This document shows, piece after piece, positions 53,322 to 62,626 of a stretch of 64,000 nt of DNA. Origin of the DNA: Streptomyces anulatus. Its GTDB lineage: Bacteria; Actinomycetota; Actinomycetes; Streptomycetales; Streptomycetaceae. Every line of letters begins with the position of its first letter. Position 1 is the stretch's first letter. The stretch is from contig NZ_JOEZ01000031.1 of the NCBI RefSeq assembly GCF_000721175.1, positions 4,148 to 68,147 on the forward strand, in the 5' to 3' direction. The translations under genes and the position numbers were made by a program. The notes under the pieces are model-generated. The model searched no databases. It was not told the origin of the DNA and was given only the letters and a program-made list of their open reading frames with translations.

Positions 53322-54420
53322 GAGGGCGTTTAGCGTGGACGGATTGCCGCTTATGGCCTAGTAGGTTCCTCGCCAGGTTGGTGTGGTCTCGTCCGTTATG
53401 CGCTTGGCGAGGTTGTCGATCGAGGCGAGGTGGATCATGGCTTCGGAGCTGGCGGCGAGAGTCTCGTAGTCGCGGGCGAGCCGGCGGTGCATCATTATCC
53501 AGCCGATACTCCGCTCCACCACCCAGCGTCTTTTCACGACGTGAAAACCGCGAACTCCGGGGTTTCTGTTGACGACTTCAACGTCGATTCCGAGCTGTGC
53601 TCCGTGCTCGACCACGGCGTTCTTGAAGCCGGTGTCGACCCAGCTTTTCGTGATGGTCGGATACGTTTCCTTGGCCTGGTCAAGGAGTTGTTTTCCCACG
53701 GCGTTTTCGGAGAGGCTCGCTGCGGTGACGATCGCGACGAGGAGGAGCCCGAGCGTGTCGGTGAGGATGCCTCGTTTCCGGCCGACGATCTTCTTGGCGG
53801 CGTCCGTTCCCTGGCTGGTCAGGGGCACGTTGGTGGAGGTCTTCACGCTCTGGGTGTCGATCACGGAGGCGGTCGCCTCGGGCTTGCGCCCCTCCTTCAC
53901 CCGGGCCAGGCCGGTGAGGTCGTAATTGATCTGGGCGAAGATTCCCTCGTCACGCCACGCGGCGTAGTAGGCGTAGACGGTGCCGTGGTTCGGGAAGTCG
54001 TGCGGGAGGTATTTCCAGGGGATTCCCGTGCGGTTGACGTAGAGGAGCGCGTTGAACACGTCGCGTAAATCGACCTTGGCCGGCTGGCCGGTCGGTCTGC
54101 GGTCGAGCCGGGCCTTTCTCCAGGCCGTCAGCGTCGGCTCGATCAAGGCCCATCGGGCGTCGGACAGGTCGCTGGGGTATGGCTTCCGCTCGCTCACCGC
54201 CCAACGCGAGCACGAGCGTGCCGGAGGATTCGGTTCCGCTGGCTACCGGGCGGTTCTGCATCATTTTCAAACCAGACGGACTTCCGAAGGTGAAAGCGGA
54301 TGAGGCGGACACTCGGACTTGTGACCAGAGGGAGGGCATTCATCATCTAGCAGATGAAAGCTCTCAAAAGGGTGTAGAAACAGAAGACGTATTCGGGAAT
54401 AAGTCTACGTAAACGCCCTC
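53322..54420. mobile_element. IS5-family insertion sequence, complete
   Basis: 1099 bp with imperfect terminal inverted repeats GAGGGCGTTTA(G)CGT(G/A)GAC at both ends (18 of 19 allowing one gap) and a TGA direct repeat (53319-53321, 54421-54423). The left TGA is the ilvA stop. It encodes one full-length DDE transposase and so may be active. It lies between ilvA and an ABC exporter operon and could alter that operon's promoter. Confidence 0.93.
53358..54197 (-). CDS. IS5-family DDE transposase
   Basis: 279 residues: N-terminal LSDARWALIEPTLTAWRKAR, then the catalytic core with Asp in VIDTQSVKTS, Asp in SWVDTGFKN and Glu in RRWVVERSIGW, matching the DDE and YREK-type C-terminus of the IS5 family (IS427-like). 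No stop or frameshift interrupts it. The remaining 223 bp to the right end carry no gene. Confidence 0.93.
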   Translation of the reverse strand: MSERKPYPSDLSDARWALIEPTLTAWRKARLDRRPTGQPAKVDLRDVFNALLYVNRTGIPWKYLPHDFPNHGTVYAYYAAWRDEGIFAQINYDLTGLARVKEGRKPEATASVIDTQSVKTSTNVPLTSQGTDAAKKIVGRKRGILTDTLGLLLVAIVTAASLSENAVGKQLLDQAKETYPTITKSWVDTGFKNAVVEHGAQLGIDVEVVNRNPGVRGFHVVKRRWVVERSIGWIMMHRRLARDYETLAASSEAMIHLASIDNLAKRITDETTPTWRGTY

Positions 54421-54548
54421 TGAGGGCCCGCTTCGCACCGATTGGCCGGATCTCGTCATTGGCCGCGCGGTGAAGCCCCGTGAATCCTAGGATCACTGAG
54501 TGAGCCCGTACGGGTGCGGTGATCCACGAGTGACGGGGGAGACTCTCC

Positions 54549-55571
54549 ATGCCAGGTGCGATCCATGCCGAAGGTCTGGTGAAGACCTTCGGCGACGTAC
54601 GAGCCCTGGACGGCGTCGATCTCGACGTCCCCGAGGGCACCGTCCTCGGACTGCTCGGGCCCAACGGTGCGGGCAAGACCACCGCCGTACGGGTGCTGAC
54701 CACGCTGCTGCGCCCGGACAGCGGCACGGCGGTCGTGGCCGGGATCGACGTGCTGAGGAAGCCCAACGAGGTACGCCGCTCGATCGGGCTCTCCGGGCAG
54801 TTCGCCGCGGTCGACGAGTATCTGACCGGCCGGGAGAACCTCCAGATGGTCGGGCAGCTCTACCAACTGAGCGCCCGGGACGCGAAGGCCCGCGCGGGCG
54901 TCCTGCTGGACCGGTTCAACCTCGGCGACGCCGCCGACCGCACCGCCAAGACGTACTCCGGCGGTATGCGCCGGCGGCTCGACCTCGCCGCGGCGCTCGT
55001 CGTCTCCCCGCCCGTGATGTTCATGGACGAGCCGACGACCGGGCTCGACCCGCGCAACCGGCAGCAGCTCTGGGACGTGATCGAGGACCTGGTGGCGGGC
55101 GGCACGACCCTGCTGCTGACCACGCAGTACCTGGAGGAGGCCGACCGTCTCGCCCACGACATCTGCGTCATCGACCACGGCAAGGTCATCGCCCGCGGCA
55201 CCTCCGACGAGCTCAAGGCCCGCACCGGCGGCGAGCGCGTCGAGGTCGTCGTGCACCGCCCGGACGAGATCGGGCGCGCCCGGACCGTGCTGACCGCCCT
55301 CGGCGAGGGCGAGGTCACCGTGACCCAGCTCTCCCGCAAGCTGACCGTCCCGGTGAGCGGCGGGGCCAAGCTGCTGGCCGAGATCATCCGGGACCTGGAC
55401 GCCCAGGGTGTGGAGATCGACGACATCGCCCTGCGCAGGCCCACCCTGGACGACGTCTTCCTCTCGCTCACCGGCCATGCCGCCGAGGCCCCCGAGCAGG
55501 AGGACGAGGAGTCCGCCGGGGCCCGGGCGGAACGGTCCCGCGACTCCCGGAGCAAGGAGGACAACCAGTGA
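54549..55571 (+). CDS. ABC exporter ATP-binding protein (DrrA type)
   Basis: 340 residues: Walker A GPNGAGKT, Q-loop, signature YSGGMRRRLDLA, Walker B VMFMDEPTTGLD and H-switch TTQYLEEAD, then a regulatory C-terminal domain of the daunorubicin-resistance (DrrA) class. With its permease it forms an efflux or lipid exporter. ATG 54549. Its stop overlaps the permease GTG start in GTGA. Confidence 0.93.
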   Translation: MPGAIHAEGLVKTFGDVRALDGVDLDVPEGTVLGLLGPNGAGKTTAVRVLTTLLRPDSGTAVVAGIDVLRKPNEVRRSIGLSGQFAAVDEYLTGRENLQMVGQLYQLSARDAKARAGVLLDRFNLGDAADRTAKTYSGGMRRRLDLAAALVVSPPVMFMDEPTTGLDPRNRQQLWDVIEDLVAGGTTLLLTTQYLEEADRLAHDICVIDHGKVIARGTSDELKARTGGERVEVVVHRPDEIGRARTVLTALGEGEVTVTQLSRKLTVPVSGGAKLLAEIIRDLDAQGVEIDDIALRRPTLDDVFLSLTGHAAEAPEQEDEESAGARAERSRDSRSKEDNQ

Positions 55572-56431
55572 GCGCGATCGCCAAGGACACCCCCGCGCTG
55601 GTGCCCCGTCCCTCCGGGGGCGTCACCCAGTCCGTGAAGGACTCCCTCGTCGTCGCCAAGCGGAATCTGATCCGGATGACCCGGATCCCCGAGATGGTGA
55701 TCTTCGGACTGATCCAGCCGATCATGTTCGTGGTGCTGTTCACCTACGTCTTCGGCGGCTCGATCAGCATCGGCGGCTCCACCGATCCGCAGCTGTACAA
55801 GGAGTTCCTGATGGCGGGCATCTTCGCCCAGACCGTCACCTTCGCCACCGCGGGCGCCGGCGCGGGCATCGCCGACGACATGCACAAGGGGCTCATCGAC
55901 CGCTTCCGGTCGCTGCCGATGGCCCGGGGCGCGGTCCTCACCGGACGGACGCTCGCCGACCTCGTACAGACCACGCTCACGCTCGTCGTGCTCGCGGGAG
56001 TGGCGCTGATCGTCGGCTGGCGCACCCACGAGAACATCGGCAAGGTGCTCTGCGGCTTCCTGCTGCTGCTTCTGCTCGGCTACGCGTTCTCCTGGATCGG
56101 GGCCCTGATCGGTCTCTCCGTGCGCACCCCGGAGGCGGCGACCTCCGGCGGGCTGATCTGGCTGTTCCCGCTGACGTTCATCTCGAACGCCTTCGTGCCG
56201 GTCACCGGCATGCCGACGTTCCTCCAGTACGTCGCCGAGTGGAACCCGTTCAGTGCCACGGTGGCGGGGGCCCGTCAGCTCTTCGGGAACACGATGCCGG
56301 GCGTGCCGGAGTCCGTCACCGGGGCCTGGCCGATGGAGCACCCGATTATCGCCTCGATCATCTGGTCCGTGCTGATCATCGTGGTCTTCCGCACCCTCGC
56401 GGTCCGCAAGTACCGCTCGGCCGCCGTCTGA
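55568..56431 (+). CDS. ABC-2 type permease (DrrB type)
   Basis: 287 residues with six helices (PEMVIFGLIQPIMFVVLFTY; LMAGIFAQTVTFATAGAGAG; TTLTLVVLAGVALIVGW; LCGFLLLLLLGYAFSWIGAL; GLIWLFPLTFISNAFVPV; IIASIIWSVLIIVVFRTLAV). The order and the R-S-L-P-M-A-R loop are those of ABC-2 exporters. GTG 55568, coupled to the ATPase. Confidence 0.92.
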   Translation: MSAIAKDTPALVPRPSGGVTQSVKDSLVVAKRNLIRMTRIPEMVIFGLIQPIMFVVLFTYVFGGSISIGGSTDPQLYKEFLMAGIFAQTVTFATAGAGAGIADDMHKGLIDRFRSLPMARGAVLTGRTLADLVQTTLTLVVLAGVALIVGWRTHENIGKVLCGFLLLLLLGYAFSWIGALIGLSVRTPEAATSGGLIWLFPLTFISNAFVPVTGMPTFLQYVAEWNPFSATVAGARQLFGNTMPGVPESVTGAWPMEHPIIASIIWSVLIIVVFRTLAVRKYRSAAV

Positions 56432-56565
56432 CGCCTGCTCCCGTCCGCTCCGGGGAGAGCGAGCGGAGCGGTGAGCACCGGCCGCGTCGCGAGTCTCTTC
56501 AGGCGGACGCCGGGGTGTCGGTGGGCGCCGCACGACGCCCCCGCGCGCGGGCGCGGGAGACGACG

Positions 56566-56605
56566 CACGGGAGCCCCGGCCTTCCATGAGGCCGGGGCTC
56601 CCGTG
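56566..56605. terminator. Strong convergent terminator
   Basis: A perfect 16-bp stem (56566-56581 with 56590-56605) and 8-nt loop between the ABC permease gene and the convergent greA. Confidence 0.93.
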
Positions 56606-56628
56606 TCGTTCCGTCGCGGTGGGCCGGG

Positions 56629-57126
56629 TCAGCCGGAGTAGGGCTTCGCCGCCAGGATCCTCACCGTCGCGGTCTTGCCGTTCGGCAGCTCGTACTCCGC
56701 GTCGTCACCGGTCCGCTTGCCGTTCACGCCGAGGCCGAGCGGGGACTGCGGGGAGTACGTCTCGATGTCCCCGCTGGCGTATTCGCGGGAGGCGAGCAGG
56801 AAGGTCAGCGTGTCGTCCTCGTCGCCGTCGAAGGCGATCGTGACGACCATGCCGGGCTCGACCACGCCGTCGTCGGCCGGCGCCTCGCCGACCTTCGCGT
56901 GCTCCAGGAGCTGCGTCAGCTGGCGCACCCGCAGCTCCATCTTGCCCTGCTCCTCCTTGGCCGCGTGGTACCCGCCGTTCTCCCGGAGGTCACCCTCCTC
57001 ACGGGCCGCCGCGATCTTGACGGCGATCTCCGTGCGGGCGGGCCCAGACAGGTGCTCCAGCTCGGCCTTCAGCTGGTTGTAAGCCTCCTGCGTGAGCCAG
57101 GTGACGTTTTCGCTGGTCTGGGTCAC
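56629..57126 (-). CDS. greA: Transcription elongation factor GreA
   Basis: 165 residues: N-terminal antiparallel coiled coil with acidic tip (AREEGDLRENGGYHAAKEEQ) that reaches the RNA polymerase secondary channel, and a C-terminal FKBP-like domain (SPQSPLGLGVNGKRTGDD). It stimulates transcript cleavage. GTG 57126 follows GAGGAG. It is followed by the convergent terminator. Confidence 0.95.
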   Translation of the reverse strand: MTQTSENVTWLTQEAYNQLKAELEHLSGPARTEIAVKIAAAREEGDLRENGGYHAAKEEQGKMELRVRQLTQLLEHAKVGEAPADDGVVEPGMVVTIAFDGDEDDTLTFLLASREYASGDIETYSPQSPLGLGVNGKRTGDDAEYELPNGKTATVRILAAKPYSG

Positions 57127-57310
57127 AGGTGCTCCTCGTCGGTGCTGGGAATACAAAGCATCGCCCTACCCGGAAGCATGTGCTTCTCCGGGTGGGCGAA
57201 ACCACGAGCCTAACAATTCCGCAGGAAAAGGGGGAGAAGGTAAAGCGTCACACGCCCGAACCGGCCGCTGTGACCCGTATCGTCGCAGGTCACAAGGGGT
57301 GCGGTTCCGA

Positions 57311-57727
57311 TCAGCCGGTCGGCCCGTCGTCGGCGGTGCAGCCCATCGGCTCGACCGCGGTCGCCCTGGACCGGGTGACCACCTTCACGACCTCGTCGAT
57401 CCGGTCCTCGGCCCGGTCGAACCGGACCTCCTTGCGGCCCACCTCGGAGCCGTCCTCGCTGAGTGCCCGCACCAGGCAGTAGCCGTGGCCGTCGCGGTCC
57501 TTGCGGACCTCCAGGTGGACGTCGGCCCGGGTGTCGGAGACGACCTTGAACTTGATCATCTCGGCGCTGATGCCCTGGCCGCCCACATAGTCGAAACCGA
57601 TCCAGCCGATCACGCCGAGCAGGGCGACGCCCAGGACCGATCCGACGATCTTCAGCTTGCGGTCCGCACGCTGATCCTCGGTCCGGCCGTACCGCCCCTC
57701 GGGCGCAGCCTCACGAACCGCCGTCAT
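57311..57727 (-). CDS. DUF4307 membrane protein
   Basis: 138 residues with one N-terminal helix (LKIVGSVLGVALLGVIGWIG) and an outer beta-rich domain (VVSDTRADVHLEVRKDRDGH), the DUF4307 layout. Function is unknown; conserved in actinobacteria near mca. ATG 57727. Confidence 0.87.
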   Translation of the reverse strand: MTAVREAAPEGRYGRTEDQRADRKLKIVGSVLGVALLGVIGWIGFDYVGGQGISAEMIKFKVVSDTRADVHLEVRKDRDGHGYCLVRALSEDGSEVGRKEVRFDRAEDRIDEVVKVVTRSRATAVEPMGCTADDGPTG

Positions 57728-57900
57728 GATCGTTCCCTCCGGGCCGGGCATCGAGGAATTTTCCAGCCCCTCGTTCAGTCACTATAGAAGCCGCCCGCCC
57801 GCCACCCGACCGCGCCCCACACCGGTGTCGCGCGGGCCGGCACCTCTGATGAGACAGAGACCGGATCGACCCATCGACCCATGATCGACCAGAGCGACCA

Positions 57901-58800
57901 ATGACTGAGGATCGAGCTTTGACTGAGCAGCTGCGACTGATGGCCGTTCACGCCCACCCCGACGACGAGTCGAGCAAGGGCGCGGCCACCATGGCCAAGT
58001 ACGTGTCCGAGGGGGTGGACGTGCTGGTCGTGACCTGCACGGGAGGCGAGCGCGGCTCCATCCTCAACCCGAAGCTCCAGGGCGACGCGTACATCGAGCG
58101 GAACATCCACGAGGTACGCAAGAAGGAGATGGACGAGGCCCGCGAGATCCTGGGCGTCCAGCAGGAGTGGCTCGGCTTCGTCGACTCGGGGCTGCCCGAG
58201 GGCGACCCGCTGCCGCCGCTGCCCGAGGGCTGCTTCGCCCTGGAGGACCCCGAGACCGCCGCGGGGCGCCTGGTGGCGAAGATCCGCGCGTTCCGGCCGC
58301 AAGTCATCACCACGTACGACGAGAACGGTGGCTACCCGCACCCCGACCACATCATGACGCACACGATCTCGATGATCGCGTTCGACGGTGCGGCCGACGC
58401 GGAGCGGTTCCCCGAGGACGAGTTCGGCCCGGTCTGGACGCCGCGGAAGCTCTACTACAACCAGGGCTTCAACCGGCCGCGCACCGTCGCCCTGCACGAG
58501 GCGCTGCTCGCCCGGGGCCTGGAGTCCCCGTACGGCGAGTGGCTGGAGCGCTGGGGGGAGTTCGAGCGCGTGGAGCGCACGCTGACCACGCACGTTCCCT
58601 GCGGCGAGTTCTACGAGATCCGCGACAAGGCGCTCATCGCGCACGCCACGCAGATCGACCCGGAGGGCGGCTGGTTCCGGGTTCCGATGGACATCCAGCG
58701 CGAGGTCTGGCCGACCGAGGAGTACGAGCTGGCGAAGTCCCTGGTCGATACCTCCCTCCCCGAGAGCGACCTCTTCGCGGGCATCCGCGACAATGCCTGA
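57901..58800 (+). CDS. mca: Mycothiol S-conjugate amidase
   Basis: 299 residues of the GlcNAc deacetylase fold: zinc ligands in VHAHPDDES and GYPHPDHIMTH, plus FVDSGLPEGD. It cleaves mycothiol conjugates to mercapturic acids and is the detoxification counterpart of MshB. It is an actinobacterial marker. The TTG/ATG choice is secure at ATG 57901. Short direct repeats (GATCGACC) lie just upstream. Confidence 0.94.
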   Translation: MTEDRALTEQLRLMAVHAHPDDESSKGAATMAKYVSEGVDVLVVTCTGGERGSILNPKLQGDAYIERNIHEVRKKEMDEAREILGVQQEWLGFVDSGLPEGDPLPPLPEGCFALEDPETAAGRLVAKIRAFRPQVITTYDENGGYPHPDHIMTHTISMIAFDGAADAERFPEDEFGPVWTPRKLYYNQGFNRPRTVALHEALLARGLESPYGEWLERWGEFERVERTLTTHVPCGEFYEIRDKALIAHATQIDPEGGWFRVPMDIQREVWPTEEYELAKSLVDTSLPESDLFAGIRDNA

Positions 58801-59038
58801 TATGTACGCGACCCAGGCACTGACGCACCTCGTCCCGCTCGCCGCCGAAGAGCTCGACAAGAACAAGGTGACCCCCGGCGTCCTCGGCTTCCTCGTCTTC
58901 GCGGCGCTCGCCGTCGGCGTGTGGGCGCTGATGAAGTCGATGAACCGGCACATGGGCCGGGTGAACTTCGAGGAGGCCCCCGACCCGGCGGCGGCCGCCG
59001 AACCGGTCGGCGACGGGGCGTCCTCCCCCCGGAAGTAA
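58793..59038 (+). CDS. Small membrane protein downstream of mca
   Basis: 81 residues with one helix (GVLGFLVFAALAVGVWAL) and a polar Pro/Ala tail. The ATG at 58793 overlaps the mca stop, so the two are coupled; an ATG at 58802 is also possible. Function unknown, but linked to mca by the overlap. Confidence 0.8.
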   Translation: MPDMYATQALTHLVPLAAEELDKNKVTPGVLGFLVFAALAVGVWALMKSMNRHMGRVNFEEAPDPAAAAEPVGDGASSPRK

Positions 59039-59100
59039 CCCCGCGCCGGGAACCGCGCGCGTCAAAGGAGGGCGTCCGGCCCGGTGCCGGACGCCCCTCA

Positions 59101-59206
59101 CCCCGTACGGGTACGGGCCCCGTGCCGGCGCACTCCTCATCCCGTACGCGTACGGCGAGTACGGGTACGGCGCGTGCGGGTACGGCGCGTCCGGGTACGG
59201 GCGCCG
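59101..59206. repeat. GTACGG-rich tandem repeats
   Basis: Repeated GTACGGGTACGGCGCGTGCG-like units from about 59101 to 59206 fill the spacer between the small membrane-protein gene and the convergent STAND gene. Palindromic GTAC cores recur every 6-16 bp. No gene seen. Confidence 0.7.
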
Positions 59207-59248
59207 GTCTCCGCCGCCCGCCCGGTCACGGCCGTCCCGTCATCGTCG

Positions 59249-62200
59249 TCACGGCCGGGCCGGCTCCGTCGGCACGCCCATGATCTGGCCGGCGGTGCGG
59301 GTCGGGGTCAGGCCGAGCCGCCACGCCTGCCAGCCGTCCTCCAGGTCCACGCCCCGCTCCAGGGCCACAGCGAACGCCGCCGCGGACTGCTCCAGCTTGC
59401 CGTCCCGCGCCGGGTGCCGGGCCTCCATCAGCTCGGCCAGCTCCTGCTGGGCGACCGCCGTGCCCACCTCGATGCCCCCGGGCGAGGCGTACGGCAGCAG
59501 CGTGCAGCGCAGGAACCTGGCCCAGTCGCCACCCCGCGCGTCCCCGTACGAGGCGAACAGCTCCGCCGCCTCACCGCACAGCTCCAGCGCCTGCGGCGCC
59601 CGCCCGTTGCCCGCGTCGATCAACGCCAGCTCCACGCACGCCCACGCCTGGCCGTACGGCACCTTGATCCGCCGGAAATCGGCCCGCGCGTCCATCAGCA
59701 GCTGCCGGGCGAACCCCGAATTGCGCAGGTTGCCCGTCTGCGCGGCCCGCTGGTCCCGGGTCACCCGGCCCGAATGGTGTCGGGCGCACGCCAGCCCGTA
59801 CACGTCCCGCATCCGGGAGAACATCGTGCGGGACCGCTCCAGCTCGCGCACCGCCTGATCGGTGTCCCCGTCCTCCTCCAGCGCCTGACCCAGGTAGTAC
59901 AGGGTCCACGCCTCACCGCGCGCGTCCTCGTTGTCCCGGTGCCGGGCCAGCGCATCGCGCAACTGCTCCAGCGCGGCCGCCGGATCGCCGTCCAGCAGCC
60001 GGGCCCGGGCCAGCTGGGTGATCGCCCACGCCTCACCGCGTCCGTCGCGGGTGCGTCCGTACAGCTCCAGGGCGGTGCTCAACGCCTCCTCGGCCGCCGC
60101 CACCTCGCCCGTCCGCAGCCGCACCTGCCCCAGCTGGAACTGCGTCCAGGCCTCGCCGTGCAGCGACTCGCCCTCCCGGTGCAGGCGCAGCGCGTCGTCC
60201 AGCAGCGTGAGCGCCTTCGCCAGATCGCCCCGGTCCCGCTCCACGGCGGCCAGGGCGTGCAGGGTCCAGGCCCGGTCCTCGGCCTGAGCCTCGGAGGACT
60301 GCAGGGCCAGCGCCTCGCCGAGCCGGGCCGCCGCCTCGGTCAGATTGCCCTGGTGGTGCAGGGTGATGCCGAGAGAGCAGAGGGCCAGTGCCTCGCCCGC
60401 GTCGTTCTGCGCCTCGTGGTAAAGGCCGACGACCGAGGACAGGGTGGTGCGCGCCTTGTCCAGCTCGCCGAGCTGCCGGGCCGCGATGCCCGTACGCCAC
60501 TGCACCGACCGCTCCAGCAGACCGTGGTCCACGGCCTGAGTGAGCTCGCTGATCTCGCCCAGGCGGTACAGGTCGCCGCGCAGCAGGCAGTAGTCGCACA
60601 GCGCGCCCAGCAGATGCAGCACCGTGCCCTGGTCGACGCCCTCCGCGTGCCGCAGCGCCGCCGTGATGAAGCTCGACTCGTCGTCCAGCCAGCGCAGCGC
60701 CGAGTCCAGCGAACCGAAGCCGTGCGAGCCGAACTGCCCGGCGCGGGTCGACATCTTCCCGTCGACCATCCGGATCACCGCGTCGGCCAGCTCCGCGTAG
60801 TTCGTCAGCAGCCGCTCCTGCGCCGCCGTCCGCTCGGCCGGCTCCTCCTCGTCCAGCAGCCGGGCCAGCGCGAAGGCCCGCACCAGGTCGTGCAGCCGGT
60901 AGCGCGATCCCCGTACGCGGGTGAGCAGCCCGGCCCGCGCCAGCACGGTGAGCAGCCGCTCCGCCTCCTGCTCGTCCGCCGAGAGCAGCGAGGCCGCCGC
61001 TGCCGCCCCGAGGCTCGCCCGGCCCGCCAGCGCGAGCCGCCGCAGCAACCGCCGGGCCTGCTCGCTCTGGTCCGTGTAGCGCAGCCACAGGGCCCGCTCC
61101 ACCGGGGCCACCGGCCCGTACGCGCCCAGATCCTCCGCCAGCGTGTGCCGGCTACGGGCCCCGAGCGCGGAACCGGCCACCCGCAGTGCCAGCGGGAGCC
61201 CGCCGCACAGCTCCACCACGGCGTCCGTGGACGGGTAGTCGTACGGTCCGGCCTCCTCTTCCTCGGCGACCTCGCGCAGCAGCTCCTCCGCGCCGGCCGC
61301 GTCCAGCGGGCCGACCGGCAGCTGGTGCACCCAGGCCGGCAGGTCCCCGGGCAGCTCCAGCGGCTCACGGGCGGTGACGATCACCAGGCTGTCCGAGCGC
61401 TCCGGCACCAGCGTCCGCACCTGACCGGCATCCGTCGCGTCATCGAGCACGATGGTGACCGGTGTCCCGTTGAGGTGCTGGTGGTACAGCTCGCCGAGCC
61501 GCCGCACCTGCTGCTCCGCCGAAGCGCCTTCACGGAACAGCAACTGCTCGCGCGGTGCGCCCAGCCGGTTCAGCAGATGCAGCAGGGCGTCCCGGGTCGG
61601 CAGCGGGCTCTCCCCGGCCACCTGGCCGCGCAGATCGACCACGCACGCGCCCCGGAACTGGTCCTTGAGCGCATGGGCGGCCCGCACCGCGAGCGCGGTC
61701 CGTCCCGACCCCGGCTCGCCGTGCAGCACCACGACGGTCGGCCGGGTCCGCGTGGAGGCGCGGGCCGCGTGCACCCACTGGGCGATCTGCGCCAGCTCGG
61801 CCCGCCGCCCGCTGAACGGCCCCTCGGCCTGCGGGAGATGGCCGAACGACTGCTCCAGCACCACCCGGGTGCGGGCCGCCGCGCTGCGGTCGCCGCCGCG
61901 CAACTGCCGTACCGCCGAAGTGGCCTGCTTCTTCGGAGTGCGGGGGGCCGGGGTCAGCATGCGCTGCTGGTCCAGGTACGGGCGGATGCCCCGTACCTCC
62001 AGGGCGGTCAGCCACTGGAGCCGCAACTGCTCGGCCCCGCCCGGCTGTCCGGCGGCTCCGGCGCGGCGGTGCGCGGCGGGCCAGTGCGAGGCGGTCGCCT
62101 TCGCCACGGTCGTCGCCGTGCCGGCCACCGCGACGGCCGCGCCCGCGCCGAGGGCCAGGCCGGTGTCCGCGCCGAGCGCCAGGTCCGCGCCGAACGCGGC

Positions 62201-62470
62201 GGCCGCGGCAACTCCCGTCACCAGCATGGGCGTTCCGAGCGTCGCTCTGCTGAACCGCTCCGAGAGCGGGCGCTGCGACACCGCCACCGAGTCCAGCGCC
62301 TGCGTGTACGCGGCGTACTCCTCGCCCGCGCTGGCGGCCATGGTGTCGAGCGCGGCCCGCGCCCGCGACATCAGCGCACCGGCATCGGTCCGTCCGCCGG
62401 TGCGCCGCGTCTCCTCCTCCACGGCGCGCACCAACAGCCTCTCGGCTTCCGCCCGATGGCTGTCCCGCAT
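59249..62470 (-). CDS. STAND NTPase with TPR-like repeats
   Basis: 1073 residues. N-terminal helical part with two hydrophobic segments (about 75-120), a central NB-ARC/STAND NTPase (about residues 215-420: Walker A GEPGSGRTAL, Walker B VTIVLDDATD, GLPLAL motif), a winged-helix-like part (RYRLHDLVRAFALARLL), then about ten TPR-like repeats (for example LGITLHHQGNLTEAAARLGE and LHALAAVERDRGDLAKALTL). It resembles AfsR/SARP partner proteins without the DNA-binding domain. ATG 62470 follows GGAGGGGG. A signalling or defence role is possible; the sequence does not decide. Confidence 0.9.
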   Translation of the reverse strand: MRDSHRAEAERLLVRAVEEETRRTGGRTDAGALMSRARAALDTMAASAGEEYAAYTQALDSVAVSQRPLSERFSRATLGTPMLVTGVAAAAAFGADLALGADTGLALGAGAAVAVAGTATTVAKATASHWPAAHRRAGAAGQPGGAEQLRLQWLTALEVRGIRPYLDQQRMLTPAPRTPKKQATSAVRQLRGGDRSAAARTRVVLEQSFGHLPQAEGPFSGRRAELAQIAQWVHAARASTRTRPTVVVLHGEPGSGRTALAVRAAHALKDQFRGACVVDLRGQVAGESPLPTRDALLHLLNRLGAPREQLLFREGASAEQQVRRLGELYHQHLNGTPVTIVLDDATDAGQVRTLVPERSDSLVIVTAREPLELPGDLPAWVHQLPVGPLDAAGAEELLREVAEEEEAGPYDYPSTDAVVELCGGLPLALRVAGSALGARSRHTLAEDLGAYGPVAPVERALWLRYTDQSEQARRLLRRLALAGRASLGAAAAASLLSADEQEAERLLTVLARAGLLTRVRGSRYRLHDLVRAFALARLLDEEEPAERTAAQERLLTNYAELADAVIRMVDGKMSTRAGQFGSHGFGSLDSALRWLDDESSFITAALRHAEGVDQGTVLHLLGALCDYCLLRGDLYRLGEISELTQAVDHGLLERSVQWRTGIAARQLGELDKARTTLSSVVGLYHEAQNDAGEALALCSLGITLHHQGNLTEAAARLGEALALQSSEAQAEDRAWTLHALAAVERDRGDLAKALTLLDDALRLHREGESLHGEAWTQFQLGQVRLRTGEVAAAEEALSTALELYGRTRDGRGEAWAITQLARARLLDGDPAAALEQLRDALARHRDNEDARGEAWTLYYLGQALEEDGDTDQAVRELERSRTMFSRMRDVYGLACARHHSGRVTRDQRAAQTGNLRNSGFARQLLMDARADFRRIKVPYGQAWACVELALIDAGNGRAPQALELCGEAAELFASYGDARGGDWARFLRCTLLPYASPGGIEVGTAVAQQELAELMEARHPARDGKLEQSAAAFAVALERGVDLEDGWQAWRLGLTPTRTAGQIMGVPTEPARP

Positions 62471-62626
62471 ATGTGTCCCCCTCCGAGTGCCGCGCTCCGG
62501 ACCTCGGGTTCCGGAGCGTCGGATACCAAGCGTCGGATATCCAGCGTCGGGGTCAAGTGTCCTGCGTGGCGCGCTCCGGCGCGAGGGGCGCAGGGCAAGG
62601 GGAGGGTCAAGCCGTAGGCGGACGGC

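Noticed and set aside
57862..57900. Short GATCGACC-type repeats before mca as an operator
   Set aside because: Units are irregularly spaced and not palindromic as a set, so no regulator site can be supported.
59084..62617. A 1177-residue open frame on the plus strand opposite the STAND gene
   Set aside because: It is Arg/Gly/Gln-rich with no domain, mirrors the codon bias of the opposite gene, and has no ribosome site. The minus-strand frame has clear Walker and TPR motifs.
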